Both the position numbers and the translations under genes were made by a program. DNA of 64,000 nucleotides from an uncultured Thermoguttaceae bacterium (GTDB taxonomy: Bacteria > Planctomycetota > Planctomycetia > Pirellulales > Thermoguttaceae): NCBI GenBank assembly GCA_938042245.1, contig CALIRO010000005.1, positions 1 through 64,000 on the forward strand, written 5' to 3'. The notes under the pieces were generated by a model. It was given only the letters and a program-made list of their open reading frames with translations. It was not told the DNA's origin and made no database searches. Position 1 is the first letter of the stretch. Every line of letters starts with the position of its first letter. Shown piece by piece: positions 35,790 through 47,152 of the stretch.

Positions 35790-37637
35790 TCAGGTTATTT
35801 TTGCCTGGCAACCGGCTTTGCGAAGAGGCTGCTCCAGGTAGGCCATAAGCACGGTCAAATCCGCCGGAGTAATGCCGGGAATGCGTGCGGCTTGGGCAAA
35901 ATCGGTGGGCCGAATCCGCTGAAGTTTTTCCCGAGCTTCTGCCCTCAAATGGGGGACTTCATTATAATCCAATTCGGGGGGCAACCGCCGCTGGGCTAAC
36001 CGACGCTGCCGGGCTATCTCTTCTTCTTCCCGGGCCAGATAGCCGGCATATTTCAGGTCCCAGAGAACCTGCTGAGCCACCTCGCTGGAGACCTCTTGGA
36101 GCTGCGGACACAGTTGCACTAAATCCTTCCAGGTGGTTTCGGGTCGGCGGGCCCGTTGGGCCAGGGTCTCCGAACCGACCCGGCTGCTTTCCAATAGCTG
36201 CCTAACCACCTCCATCTGGGCCTGTTTGGCCTGCAAGCGTTGCCAGCGGGCTGGTTCGACCAGACCCAATTGGTAGCCGAGCGGTGTTAGCCTCCGGTCC
36301 GCATTATCGTGCCGAAGCCGAAGTCGATATTCCGCCCGGCTAGTAAACATGCGATACGGTTCATCGACGCCCCGGGTAACTAGGTCGTCGATCATCACTC
36401 CGAGATAAGCTTGATCTCTGGAAAGTATAAGGGGGTCTCGGCCAGCCAAAAGCAGGGCAGCGTTGGCCCCGGCAACCAAGCCCTGGCCCGCTGCCTCTTC
36501 GTAGCCAGTGGTTCCGTTAATTTGCCCTGCAAAGAACAAACCTCGAACCAGTTTGGTTTCCAAGGTCGGTTGCAATTGGTCTGGGGGCAGATAGTCATAT
36601 TCGATGGCATAGCCATACCGGAGAATCTGGGCCCGCTCCAAACCCGGTATCAGCCGAACCATCTGGTCCTGCACATCCCGTGGTAAACTCGTGGAAAGGC
36701 CATTGACATAGACTTCGTGAGTATTCCGACCTTCCGGCTCGATAAAGAGCTGATGACGCTGCCGATCCGGAAAGCGGACGATCTTGGTTTCTACCGAGGG
36801 GCAATATCGGGGGCCGACCGATTGGATTTGGCCGGTGTACATAGGAGCCCGATCCAGGTTGGCTCGAATCAGTTCGTGCACTTCCGGGGTGGTATAAGTA
36901 ATCCAACAGGGCAGTTGGTCGATCTGGATCTGGTCGGTAAGAAAGGAGAAAGGCTGCGGCTGAGGATCGCCTAGCTGGATTTGCATCTTGCTATAGTCGA
37001 TGGTTCGGCCGTTGAGCCGCGGGGAGGTGCCGGTCTTAAACCGTGCCCGCCGGAAGCCCAATTGGACCAAGCAGTCACTTAGGGAGGCAGAGGTAGGTTC
37101 GCCGGCGCGGCCGCCGGGAAGTTGCAAGGGCCCGTAGTGCAATAGCCCACGCATGAAGGTGCCGGTGCAAAGGACCACGGCGCGTGCTCGGTATTCGGCC
37201 TGACCGGCACGCACGCCGAGGACCCGAAGGCCGGCGGAGGTTTTTTCGACCAGCACCTGTTCGGCCGTCTCTTGGCGGAGGAGCAGATTGGGTTGTTCTT
37301 CACAGATGCGTTTTAGTTGCCGGTGATAGGCGGCCCGGTCGGCCTGGGCTCGGGGGCCATGCATGGCGGGGCCTTTGCTTTGATTGAGCAGGCGGAAATG
37401 GATGCCGACGGCGTCAATGGCCCGGCCCATGGCTCCGCCCAGAGCGTCGATTTCACGGACCAACTGGCCTTTGGCCACCCCGCCGATGGCTGGATTGCAA
37501 CTCATCCAAGCCAAGGTCTCTAGATTAGAGGTAAGCAGGACAGTCTGCGCACCTAGGCGGGCGGCTGCTAGGGCGGCTTCACAACCGGCATGCCCACCGC
37601 CAACTACCACCACATCGAACTCATAGCGGATGCTCAT
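35790..37637 (-). CDS. mnmG: tRNA uridine-5-carboxymethylaminomethyl(34) synthesis enzyme MnmG
   Basis: The 615-residue protein matches MnmG (GidA) over its whole length. It has FAD-binding [20 protein letters not shown] at the start, the redox Cys region [20 protein letters not shown] and [20 protein letters not shown], the tRNA-binding [17 protein letters not shown] region, and the helical GidA-associated C-terminus ending in [15 protein letters not shown]. With MnmE it makes the cmnm5 group on U34 of wobble tRNAs. MnmE is not in the window. Length is normal for the family. The product lies immediately upstream of the 5S terminator on the same strand, so it has its own promoter. Confidence 0.97.
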   Translation of the reverse strand: MSIRYEFDVVVVGGGHAGCEAALAAARLGAQTVLLTSNLETLAWMSCNPAIGGVAKGQLVREIDALGGAMGRAIDAVGIHFRLLNQSKGPAMHGPRAQADRAAYHRQLKRICEEQPNLLLRQETAEQVLVEKTSAGLRVLGVRAGQAEYRARAVVLCTGTFMRGLLHYGPLQLPGGRAGEPTSASLSDCLVQLGFRRARFKTGTSPRLNGRTIDYSKMQIQLGDPQPQPFSFLTDQIQIDQLPCWITYTTPEVHELIRANLDRAPMYTGQIQSVGPRYCPSVETKIVRFPDRQRHQLFIEPEGRNTHEVYVNGLSTSLPRDVQDQMVRLIPGLERAQILRYGYAIEYDYLPPDQLQPTLETKLVRGLFFAGQINGTTGYEEAAGQGLVAGANAALLLAGRDPLILSRDQAYLGVMIDDLVTRGVDEPYRMFTSRAEYRLRLRHDNADRRLTPLGYQLGLVEPARWQRLQAKQAQMEVVRQLLESSRVGSETLAQRARRPETTWKDLVQLCPQLQEVSSEVAQQVLWDLKYAGYLAREEEEIARQRRLAQRRLPPELDYNEVPHLRAEAREKLQRIRPTDFAQAARIPGITPADLTVLMAYLEQPLRKAGCQAKIT

Positions 37638-37859
37638 GGGCTAGCAACCGAAGGAAGATGTTTCTCCTGCCTTGACCCGACCGACACAGGTGGGCTGTTG
37701 CGGCAAAGGGGAGAAAAGAGTCATTTCGGTCCAAGCGGGAATCCAGCAATATATTTTACCGGCTCCCTGGGTGGGCAGGGATGAGAGTTTCCCGGCTCCC
37801 TGGCTTGGGGAGGGAGCATAGCAGGGGGCCAATGGATTCGGCGGAGATATTTGGCGCAA

Positions 37860-37896
37860 AAGGAAAGCCCCCGGAACGTTGCGGTTCCGGGGGCTT
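37860..37896 (-). terminator. intrinsic terminator of the 23S-5S unit
   Basis: A perfect 13-base stem (AAGCCCCCGGAAC at 37865-37877 with GTTCCGGGGGCTT at 37884-37896, loop 6) lies just after the 5S gene on the minus strand and runs into a TCCTTTT stretch. Confidence 0.9.
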
Positions 37897-37908
37897 CGGA
37901 TGGATTAG

Positions 37909-38017
37909 TCCCGGCAACACCTACTCTCGCACTTTGGGTACTACCATCGGCTCTGAAAGCTTAACGACCGTGTTCGGAATGGGAACGGGTGTTTCCTTTC
38001 AGATATGGTCACCGGGA
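37909..38017 (-). rRNA. rrf: 5S ribosomal RNA
   Basis: The minus strand reads as a 5S rRNA of about 109 nt: the ends TCCCGG and CCGGGA pair to form helix I, CCATTCCGAACACGG is the conserved loop C region, and CCGATGGTAGT followed by GCGAGAGTAGG is the classical 3' half. It lies about 150 bases downstream of the 23S gene and is followed by a strong terminator. Confidence 0.95.
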
Positions 38018-38297
38018 AAGGGGCCTGGTAGGTTAGGGGCCTCTCCAGGCCTGGTTATAGGAATGGGATTGGGCCGAGGGGCCCAAGGAAGCCGGGGGGA
38101 ACCGGGCTGCGCCGACAGCGGTGCTTTGTCTGGGCAAAGCGCGCAGCGGGAGCGTTGGATACATGTGGCCAAGCGTTCGCCCGTTAGTACCGGTTAGCTC
38201 AGCGCATTGCTGCGCGTACACACCCGGCCTATCAACCTGGTCGTCTTCCAGGGGGCTTCAGAGGCAGGAAGCCTCAACGAAACCTCATCTTGGAGAG

Positions 38298-38330
<33 letters not shown>

Positions 38331-38455
38331 TTTCCGTCCATAGCTATCCAGCCGTGCCGCTAGCGCGACAGCTGGAACACCAGAGGGACGTCCTTCCCAA
38401 TCCTCTCGTACTAGGGAAGACCCTCCTCAGGTTTCGTGCGCCCACAGCAGATAGG

Positions 38456-38490
<35 letters not shown>

Positions 38491-38536
38491 ACGTACCGCT
38501 TTCATTGGCGAACAGCCAAACCCTTGGGAGCTTCTC

Positions 38537-38577
<41 letters not shown>

Positions 38578-38604
38578 GCGCCGCCGCTGTGAACGCTCGG
38601 GCGC

Positions 38605-38637
<33 letters not shown>

Positions 38638-38710
38638 TGGTGAGCGATGGCCCTTCCATACGGGACCACCGGATCACTAAGCCCGGCTTTCGCCCCTGCT
38701 CGACCTACCG

Positions 38711-38745
<35 letters not shown>

Positions 38746-39084
38746 AACGCCTGATTGCCAACCAGGCTGAGGGTACCTTTGGACTCCTCCGTTACCTTTT
38801 AGGAGGAGACCGCCCCAGTCAAACTGCCCGACTGACACTGTCCTCCGCCCGGTTGACGGGATCGGAGTTAGAACTAAAGTAGGCCCAGGGTGGTATTTCA
38901 CCGACGGCTCCACCGAGACTGGCGTCCCGGCTTCACAGCCTCCCACCTATCCTACACAGGACATACCACAGCCCAATATCAGCCTGCAGTAAAGGTTCAC
39001 GGGGTCTTTCCGTCTCACTGCGGGAACGTGGCATCTTCACCACGGCTACAATTTCACCGGGTCACTGGTTGAGACAGTGGAGCT

Positions 39085-39128
<44 letters not shown>

Positions 39129-39135
39129 CTTCGCT

Positions 39136-39872
<737 letters not shown>

Positions 39873-40663
39873 GGCTTAGGTTGCCAGCTTCGCAGGTTGC
39901 CCTGCTAACCGGCTTCCTTAACCTACCGGCACCGGGCAGGCGTCAGTCTCTATACATCCTCTTACGAGTTGAGCAGAGACCTGTGTTTTTGATAAACAGT
40001 CGCAGCTCCCGATTCACTGCGGCCCCCAGAGGCTTTGGACCTCCAAGGGCACCCCTTGTCCCGAAGTTACGGGGCCATTTTGCCGAGTTCCTTAACCAGT
40101 GTTCTCCCGAGCGCCTTAGACTACTCGTCTCGCCTACCTGTGTCGGTTTTAGTACGGTCACCCAAGCTTCAACCCTACGAAGCTTTTCTTGGACGTCTTT
40201 CGGATGACTTCCCGAACGTAAACGCGGTCGGTCCCGAGGACCGGTTGTGCGAGGGCGGATTTGCCTACCCTCACCGGCCCGTCGGTCCACGGCCATTTCT
40301 ACTCGTGCCGCTCACCCTATCGGACGCCGTCCCTCCTTCGGTCCGCTTGGGTGGCGCAGGAATGTTGACCTGCTGTCCATCGTCTACGCCTTTCGGCCTC
40401 GACTTAGGGACCGGCTAACCCTGGGCGGAATGACCTTCCCCAGGAAACCTTAGGCTTTCGGCGGGCAGGATTCTCACCTGCCTTATCGTTACTCATTCCG
40501 GGATAATCACCTGAAGACCCCACAGCAGCGCTCCTTTCGGTACGCCTTGTCTCTGGTCTTCAGCGCTCTCCTACCAATACGTCCCAAAGGACGTATTCCA
40601 CGGCTTCGGCGCATGGCTTACTCCCGTTCATTTTCGGCGCAGGGTTACTCGGCCAGTAAGCTG

Positions 40664-40705
<42 letters not shown>

Positions 40706-41810
40706 TGGCTGTCTCGGTAACCCCACTTCCTTTGTGACTGAGCCATGCTTGGGGGCCTTAGCCGGTGGTCTGGGTTGTTTCCCTCTCGACCGCGAAGCTT
40801 ATCCCTCGCGGACTGACTCCCGAGGTAGTCGCACCGGTATTCGGAGTTTGGTTCGGCAGGGTAGCCTGGGAGGGCCCCCAGACCGATTCAGTCGCTCTAC
40901 CCCCGGTGCGTAGTGGCTCGAGGCTAGCCCTAAAGCTATTTCGGAGAGAACGAGCTATCTCTGCGTTTGGTTAGACTTTCACTCCTCCCCACAGGTCATC
41001 CCCTAGGTTTTCAACCCTAGTGGGTTCGGGCCTCCACGCGGTGTAACCCGCGCTTCACCCTGCCCATGGGTAGATCACGCAGTTTCGCGTCTACCGCCGC
41101 CGACCTGCTGCCCTTGCGGGCAGCCAACGCCCTATTCAGACTCGGTTTCCCTACGGCTCCGGCCCGGAAGGCCTTAACCAACCGGCCGACGACGGTAACT
41201 CCCCGGATCATTATGCAAAAGGCACGCCGTCAGGCAATTGCCCTTACGGGCCATAGCCCTCCGACCGCTTGTAGGCGCATGGTTTCAGATTCTTTTCACT
41301 CCCCTAGGCCGGGGTTCTTTTCATCTTTCGGTCGCCCTACTGAGTTCGCTATCGGTCATCAGGGAGTATTTAGCCTTACGGGATGGTCCCCGTTGCTTCA
41401 GTCGGGGTTCCACGTGCCCCGACCTACTCAGGTACCTTCCGGGAGACGGTCCGCTTTCGTGTACGGGGCTGTCACCCTCTTTGGCCTGCCTTTCCAGTAC
41501 AGTTCCACTAGCCGACCGTTTTCTGACTCCCATGTGGAAGGCCCTACAACCCCGCGAAGGAAACCTCCGCGGTTTGGGCTGTTCCCCGTTCGCTCGCCGC
41601 TACTGAGGGAATCGAGGTTTCTTTCTTTTCCTCCGGCTACTAAGATGTTTCAGTTCGCCGGGTTCGCCGCCACGCGCCTATGGATTCAGCGCGGGCTGAT
41701 TCGGGAATCCCCGGATCAACGCTCGTTTGACAGCTTCCCGGGGCTTTTCGCAGTCTTCCACGCCCTTCATCGCCTCCTGATGCCCAGACATCCCCCATGC
41801 GCCCTTAGTA

Positions 41811-41832
41811 GCTTGGCCACATGAATCCAACG
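41811..41832 (-). other. 5' arm of the pre-23S processing stem
   Basis: This 22-base arm is complementary, with a single mismatch, to 38153-38174 beyond the 3' end of the 23S gene. Together they bracket the mature rRNA, the arrangement that RNase III cleaves; an RNase III gene is present at 56284. Confidence 0.85.
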
Positions 41833-41947
41833 CTCCTCCCTCGGCTGACCCCTCCGACATAGGGGCTAAGCTCCCTACAATACGGAGGCCCACCCCTGCC
41901 CGGAGAAGCGCAGCCTTGGCTGGCGCTCGATTCATGCTCACCACAGC

Positions 41948-42000
41948 TACTCATGAGCCGGTCTCCCCACCCGCCTGGTGGGACCGGCCACTCATGAGTA
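41948..42000 (-). other. long hairpin in the 23S leader
   Basis: TACTCATGAG (41948-41957) pairs with CTCATGAGTA (41991-42000). Inside, CCGGTC (41958-41963) pairs with GACCGG (41982-41987), and CCCACC pairs with GGTGGG in the tip. It would form in the transcript leader about 130 bases before 23S and might guide processing or antitermination. Confidence 0.7.
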
Positions 42001-42353
42001 ACGATAGCTCGCCGCCGCAGGATCTGCTCCGACCTCCAATAGGCCGACACAAATCCTCGCTATCGTCTTCGGCGCCCGGTTCGGCCCGGTTAGCCCTTTT
42101 TTCTAGCTCCACTAGCTAAAGCTAGCTCCCACTAGATCAAGGACTTACCGGTCCACCGGCTCCTGAAGATGCCTCTCGACCCAATCCACATTGTCAAAGA
42201 TCAACTTGCCCCATAGGCTTTACTGGCCTCTTAGGGGCCAACTTGCTGCTCCAAGATGCGCAAAGACGAATCCTAACCTCGCCGGGCAAAATTCGTCCCC
42301 TTTTTCTCCCCTCCACTGGAGCGGGTTTTACGCCTTGAAGCAGCAAAACCATT

Positions 42354-42382
42354 AAATTATCGGTTTTTTTCTGCTTCGTCAA
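42354..42382 (-). promoter_or_regulatory. candidate rRNA promoter P2
   Basis: On the minus strand TTGACG (42377-42382) and TAATTT (42354-42359) are separated by 17 bases, inside an A-rich spacer, about 535 bases before the 23S gene. Confidence 0.45.
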
Positions 42383-42462
42383 GAGGCCCAAGGAAATTTC
42401 TGCCCTCTTGAACCGAAGCTGCCTGAGCGTACCCCAACGAGGCAGCCGCTCCAGCAAACCCA

Positions 42463-42492
42463 ATTATATATCGGCTTTTTGGTACCAGGCAA
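42463..42492 (-). promoter_or_regulatory. candidate rRNA promoter P1
   Basis: On the minus strand TTGCCT (42487-42492) and a perfect TATAAT (42463-42468) are separated by 18 bases. With P2 this gives tandem promoters, common for rRNA genes. Confidence 0.5.
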
Positions 42493-42998
42493 GCCCCCAA
42501 AGAGGAATTGTCTGATTTTTTAAAGCTCCCACTAAAAAGAGAATGTCTAACAAGATATTACGGGATAACCCCCTCATGGTAACATAGCCAAGTTTTTACA
42601 CTCATAGAAGCTCCGCAAAATCCTGAACATCACGTGAACTCTATGGATATTAGATCTGTTCCTTTGCCTATCGGTTCCCATTGCTGGGCACTATATATTG
42701 GGTCTCATGTTGGCAGGACCACTACATGTTGGGGCTATTGAGGGAGGTTCGGAAATAGTGTAAAAATATATCCTTTGAATTATTCAGAGGTTCCAGAAGG
42801 TGTGGCAAAGGGTTTGTGTGGGTAAAGGGATACTATAGAAAATCCTCTCCAAATGGAAGAAACACTCCGTATGTCCATTTCCTTCATTAAGTTAGAGCAT
42901 ACGGAAGGGAAAGGAAAGACCTCTGCGTTGGGGAGTTTCCCTGGCTAGGGGGCCAAGCGTGAGAAGCTAGGCAACCTTGGGTCCGAAAGTGCCCGCAT
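42493..42998. other. intergenic region upstream of the rRNA promoter
   Basis: AT-rich for this genome, no coding support, and it contains the first copy of the 181-bp repeat (42615-42795). No tRNA or 16S sequence is present. Confidence 0.6.
42615..42795. repeat. 181-bp non-coding repeat, copy A
   Basis: Aligns without gaps to 54736-54916; I count about 20 differences (about 89% identity). Both copies have the same orientation and lie in AT-rich, gene-free DNA. Shared blocks include CCTGAACATCACGTGAAC, CCTTTGCCTATCGG, CACTATATATTG and AATAGTGTAAAAATA. No terminal inverted repeats and no shared open frame. Confidence 0.85.
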
Positions 42999-43778
42999 TT
43001 ACAACGTGCGGAGGAAGCGGGCGGAGCGGGCCAGTTCGGCCTGGGGATCGCCGCCGCCTGCTGGTTGCAGGGTCCAATAGCCTTGGTAGCCCCAGCCGTC
43101 TAATCCAGCTAATACACTCGGATAATCCACGCTTCCTCGGCCCAGTTCCACCCGGACTGCCGTCCCAGCGGCCACATCCCGCAGAGCATCCGTAGCCTGC
43201 ACACAAAGCACGTATTGGCCGAGGGTTTCGACGGCTTCTTCCAGGCAGTGGCCTTCCACCACCAGATTGGCGGGGTTGAAATCCACCCCGAGGCTCCCTT
43301 CGGGTAACTGCTGAATAAACCGAGCCAATTCTGGGCCGGGTTCGGTGCCGGTTTCCGTAGCCAACATGGCCCCGACCCGTTGGCCATACCGGCCTAAGTC
43401 GGTCACCACTTCGCTCAACAGGCGATATTCTGGGCTCTCAGGAGCCGGAATTCGTCCGATCCGCCCTACCACCAGGCCAGCCCCTAGCTTATAGGCCAAT
43501 TCCATGGCCCGCTGGGTGGCTTCGATACGGGCCTCTAACCGTTCGGGATTGTAATACGCCAAGGCAGGTCGAAATCGTACCGCCGAAACCCGCAAATTCC
43601 AATCTTCCAGCATTTTCCGAATATGCCGAATCCCGGTTTGCGTCAATTCGGCCGGATCCAGCTCTCCCCGGGCCTCGATTTGCACCGCTTGAACGCCCAA
43701 TTGGGCTGCCGTATGTAAGGCTTGCTTAAAAGGCTGACGGAGTTCGGCAAGATCGACACTCAGTTTAAGCTGGGGCAC
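42999..43778 (-). CDS. sugar phosphate isomerase/epimerase-like TIM-barrel protein
   Basis: The 259-residue protein resembles the xylose-isomerase-like (AP_endonuc_2) TIM-barrel family: QIEARGELDP near strand 2, a MLATETGTEPGPEL strand with the first metal Glu, VDFNPANLVVEGH with the next metal ligand, and VELGRGSVDYPSVL near the end. These enzymes isomerise or epimerise sugars or inositols using a divalent metal. The start is the GTG at 43778 because CTCCT at 43786-43790 reads as AGGAG seven bases before it; an upstream ATG at 43829 would add 17 unconserved residues. It is divergent from the large secreted protein gene. Confidence 0.83.
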   Translation of the reverse strand: MPQLKLSVDLAELRQPFKQALHTAAQLGVQAVQIEARGELDPAELTQTGIRHIRKMLEDWNLRVSAVRFRPALAYYNPERLEARIEATQRAMELAYKLGAGLVVGRIGRIPAPESPEYRLLSEVVTDLGRYGQRVGAMLATETGTEPGPELARFIQQLPEGSLGVDFNPANLVVEGHCLEEAVETLGQYVLCVQATDALRDVAAGTAVRVELGRGSVDYPSVLAGLDGWGYQGYWTLQPAGGGDPQAELARSARFLRTL

Positions 43779-43959
43779 CGGAATACTCCTTTTAGGGGGA
43801 ACCCTCAGAAAGGCAAGTACCTTGCACAAGGCTCTCCATGGGGGTACCCCTCCCGAGAGGGAGCCACCGGAAATGCAAATTCCCTACGAGTCGAGCAACC
43901 CTCCGACCCATTCCAACGGTCAAATTTTTTGGGTGGAGTAATCTCCTGGGAAATGAAGT

Positions 43960-44008
43960 AAATTTGGGAGAATCCTATTTTGAATATTTTTCCCAAATTT
44001 CCCAAATT
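43960..44008. promoter_or_regulatory. inverted repeat in a divergent intergenic region, possible operator
   Basis: AAATTTGGGA (43960-43969) and TCCCAAATTT (43991-44000) form a perfect 10-base inverted repeat with a 21-base spacer, and a third half-site CCCAAATT follows directly (44001-44008). It lies between divergent genes, where a shared regulator could bind. Confidence 0.45.
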
Positions 44009-44099
44009 GTGCAGATTCCTTTGTCTATATGTTCTAATTCTTCTACTTTTTCTATTTTTCGGAGAGTAACGCCAAGGTTCGGACTCAGGAATTACCCCG

Positions 44100-46964
44100 A
44101 TGAAAGTCATTCTCTCCGGATTGATTGTAGCAAGTTGGGTTTGGCCGTCTATGGCAAGCCTGGCGGTAGCGGCTGAAGTAAGCGCAGAGCGTTGGCCAGC
44201 CGAGCAAGTGGTCTTCTATTGCAGTTTTGACCAACAGAACTGGGACAAAAACTTCGACCATTGGCCAGACCGGTGGACCCGCCATCAGGCGCCCGGTTAT
44301 CCGATTTATCTCGAGATGAAGCGAATCGACGATCCGACCGTTCCAGGAGGCGGGAGTTTGCAGATCCTATTAGACGGCGGCGCCGCAGCGGTCTTTAGCC
44401 CACCGATTCCGGTTCGAGCGGTTTATGCCTATGTGCTGGAAGTCTTTGTAAAAGTCCAGGGCCTTCAGCACCATCAAGCGTATGTGTCCCTTCAGTTTCT
44501 GAATGCCAAACTCCAGATGGTGGGCCGAGAGGAATCAGAAAAACTCACTGGCAGCAGCGGCTGGCAAAAGGTGCGTTTGGGACCTGTAACGGCGCCGTCC
44601 TCGGAAGCCTGCTGGGTGCGGATTGGCTTGCATGTGGAACCGGGCCAACAAGCGGATCTAAAAGGCGAAGTGGCATTTGCTGACGTATGGCTTGGGCGAT
44701 TGCCACGGCTTCGGATGTGGGTGCAGCCCCGAACTCATCTATTTGCTCAGCAGGATCAGGTGGAGATCTTTTGTGAGGCTTCCGGATTTCCTAGCCCGGC
44801 CTGTCAGATCGAGTGGCGGTTGTACGATGTATGGGGACGTCTTTTAAACCGTCATCAGCAAACTCTCCAAGCAGAGCCAGTGGGAGCGGAGGGAGGGGTT
44901 GCCACCGAAGAGAGGATGGCAAGCTCGGCAGCGTCAGGCCCAATGCCTCCTCAGCAGGAGGAAAGCTCTTTGGGGGAGATTTCCTCCCGGGGGGCGGATG
45001 CCGCCAAGCTGCCCGCCTCTGGCAAGCCAATGCCCGAACAGCAGATCTTTTCGGTTCCACCGATTGCAAAGCCGGAACCACTTTATCGGAGCAAAGCGGT
45101 TTGGCGTCCGGAACTGCCGGGGCCGGGTTTTTATCGGGTGGATTGTCGGTTGGTGGGGATGTTGGGACAGACGGCTCCTTGCCAATTGAATCTGGCAGTT
45201 TTAGGCCCTAGATTTTCGGGCAGGCGGGGGGATTTTGGGTGGAGTTTGCCGGAGGGGGATCAGCCATTGACGCTGGAGGAATTGCTTCCCTTACTGAGCC
45301 AGATGGGACTGCGTTGGATTAAATATCCGGTTTGGTTTGACCTGAAAACCGAAAGCGAGCGAGTAGAAGCGTGGGTGGTATTTAGTGAGCGGCTCAACGC
45401 CCAGGGGATCGACATGGTGGGGATGTTGGCCCGGCCGCCGGCAGAGGTAGCCAAGCAATTTGCTGACCACCGACCGTTGGCCGCTGACATTTTTGCGATG
45501 GATCCTGCCCGGTGGTGGCCGATGGTAGAACCGTTGTTAGTACGGTTTGCGCTGAGGATCCATTGGTGGCAATTAGGGCTGGACGATGATCCGAGCTTTG
45601 TGGGTTTGGCTGGTTTGGAGGAAAGGATAAGGCGGCTGAAGGCCCATTGGGAGAAAGTGGGGAAGGATTTGCACATAGGGTTCTGCTGGGATTGGGTGCA
45701 TGAAGTGCCCAGGTGTCGGGAGGGACCGGCCCCTTGGAAGTTTCTCAGTTTCCGGGCCCAGCCGCCTTTAACACCCGAAGAACTGGTGGTAGCTGTTTCC
45801 CAAAACTCTACTCCGGGGCTAGTGCGGTGGGTGGTGGTGGAACCTTTGCCCAAGCAGCAGTATCGCTTGCAAGAGCGGGCAGCGGATTTAGTCCGTCAGA
45901 TGCTCGCTGCTAAAATGGCCGGCGCCGATGCCATCTTCCTGCCGGATCCGTTCCATCCGCAAACCGGCCTGATGCATCCAGATGGCACGGTCGGGGAGTT
46001 GCTTTTAGTCTGGCGCACAGTGGCCCAGGCCCTTTCCGGCGCCCAGTACTTAGGCAGTTTGCCGATGCCCAACCGCAGCCCTAACCACCTGTTCCTCCGG
46101 GATAAAGAAGCCGTGCTGATTATCTGGAACGACAGCCCTACCGAAGAACGCTTGTATCTGGGGGAGGAAGTCGAACAGGTGGATCTTTGGGGCCGAACCG
46201 ATCCTCTGCCCAAGCAAGCTCACCAACATCGCCTCTGGGTATCTCCACTACCGCTGCTGGTGCGAGGATTGAATCCTCTGCTGGCCCAATGGCGGATTCA
46301 TTGCCAGATTGCTCCCACTAGGATTCCCAGTGTGTTTGGTCGGCCACATAGGAACTGGTTGAAAATGCTCAATCCTTTGGACCGGGGGGTGTCCGGCGTG
46401 GCCAAACTGATTGTGCCGCCTGGCTGGGCGGTGCAACCAGCAGAGATTCCCTTCCGGCTTGGCCCCGGGGAAAGCCTGGAAGCGGCGTTTTCTATTGTAC
46501 TTCCTTATACAGCTACTAATGGGCAGTATCCACTGGCCGTGGAAGTCCGATTACAGGCGGATCAACTTTATCAGTTTCAAGTCCATCGGTGGATCGACGT
46601 AGGATTGGGAGATGTGTATATCCGGGTGGCAGCCCGGCTAAACGATCAGCAGGAACTGGAAGTAGAACAGTGTCTGGTCAACGAAACGGAGCAATCGGTA
46701 GCTTTTGAGTGCCAACTGTTTGCCCCGGGGCGGAAACGGCTGCGCAGCCAGGTGTTCTTGGCCGGGCCAGGGCAAGAGGTGTATGTGTATCGGCTTCCGG
46801 CAGGGCAGGAGCTGGTGGGGAAAAGTCTCTGGCTTCAGGCGGTCGAACTGGGTGGAGACCGGGTGCTGACCTACCGTTTCTCTGTGCCGCCCGAGGCGTC
46901 TGCCGAAGCGGCTAGCCATCCCGAAGCCTTCCGATCCGTTGACGCAATTCCTAATCGGAATTAA
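44100..46964 (+). CDS. large secreted protein of unknown function, possible glycoside-hydrolase-like centre
   Basis: I do not recognise a named family. The 954-residue product has a signal peptide ending AVAAE (about 26). A jelly-roll-like domain follows (about 35-205, VFYCSFDQQNWDKNF to ADVWLGRLPRL), then an Ig-like region (about 210-380) interrupted by a Ser/Pro/Glu-rich linker. An alpha/beta region (about 385-690) with LLPLLSQMGLRWIKYPVWFD and MDPARWWPMVEPLLVRF looks like a TIM barrel of the glycosidase type. Two beta domains (about 700-935) close it. Tyr, Trp and Pro contents fit an exported carbohydrate-active or surface protein. Catalytic acids cannot be assigned. The start is supported by the signal peptide, not by a strong ribosome binding site. 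Confidence 0.75.
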   Translation: MKVILSGLIVASWVWPSMASLAVAAEVSAERWPAEQVVFYCSFDQQNWDKNFDHWPDRWTRHQAPGYPIYLEMKRIDDPTVPGGGSLQILLDGGAAAVFSPPIPVRAVYAYVLEVFVKVQGLQHHQAYVSLQFLNAKLQMVGREESEKLTGSSGWQKVRLGPVTAPSSEACWVRIGLHVEPGQQADLKGEVAFADVWLGRLPRLRMWVQPRTHLFAQQDQVEIFCEASGFPSPACQIEWRLYDVWGRLLNRHQQTLQAEPVGAEGGVATEERMASSAASGPMPPQQEESSLGEISSRGADAAKLPASGKPMPEQQIFSVPPIAKPEPLYRSKAVWRPELPGPGFYRVDCRLVGMLGQTAPCQLNLAVLGPRFSGRRGDFGWSLPEGDQPLTLEELLPLLSQMGLRWIKYPVWFDLKTESERVEAWVVFSERLNAQGIDMVGMLARPPAEVAKQFADHRPLAADIFAMDPARWWPMVEPLLVRFALRIHWWQLGLDDDPSFVGLAGLEERIRRLKAHWEKVGKDLHIGFCWDWVHEVPRCREGPAPWKFLSFRAQPPLTPEELVVAVSQNSTPGLVRWVVVEPLPKQQYRLQERAADLVRQMLAAKMAGADAIFLPDPFHPQTGLMHPDGTVGELLLVWRTVAQALSGAQYLGSLPMPNRSPNHLFLRDKEAVLIIWNDSPTEERLYLGEEVEQVDLWGRTDPLPKQAHQHRLWVSPLPLLVRGLNPLLAQWRIHCQIAPTRIPSVFGRPHRNWLKMLNPLDRGVSGVAKLIVPPGWAVQPAEIPFRLGPGESLEAAFSIVLPYTATNGQYPLAVEVRLQADQLYQFQVHRWIDVGLGDVYIRVAARLNDQQELEVEQCLVNETEQSVAFECQLFAPGRKRLRSQVFLAGPGQEVYVYRLPAGQELVGKSLWLQAVELGGDRVLTYRFSVPPEASAEAASHPEAFRSVDAIPNRN

Positions 46965-47152
46965 AGTAAAAAAGAAGAAACACGGTGGGAAAACTTTCTC
47001 GGATCTGCCATGGCCCAGTGGAAATTGCTCCTCTGGTAGGTCGTTTGTGGGTTTTGATTGCAGCCTTTTCCTGGCTCTGCCGAGGGGAACCATAGGCTTT
47101 CTTCGGCGCCAATGTCAATAGCAGATTGCTTGGTGGGCTAGGAGAAGACAGA

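Noticed and set aside
42194-42463. 89-codon minus-strand frame in the 23S leader
   Set aside because: It lies between candidate promoters and rRNA, overlaps P2, and has no recognisable domain or ribosome binding site.
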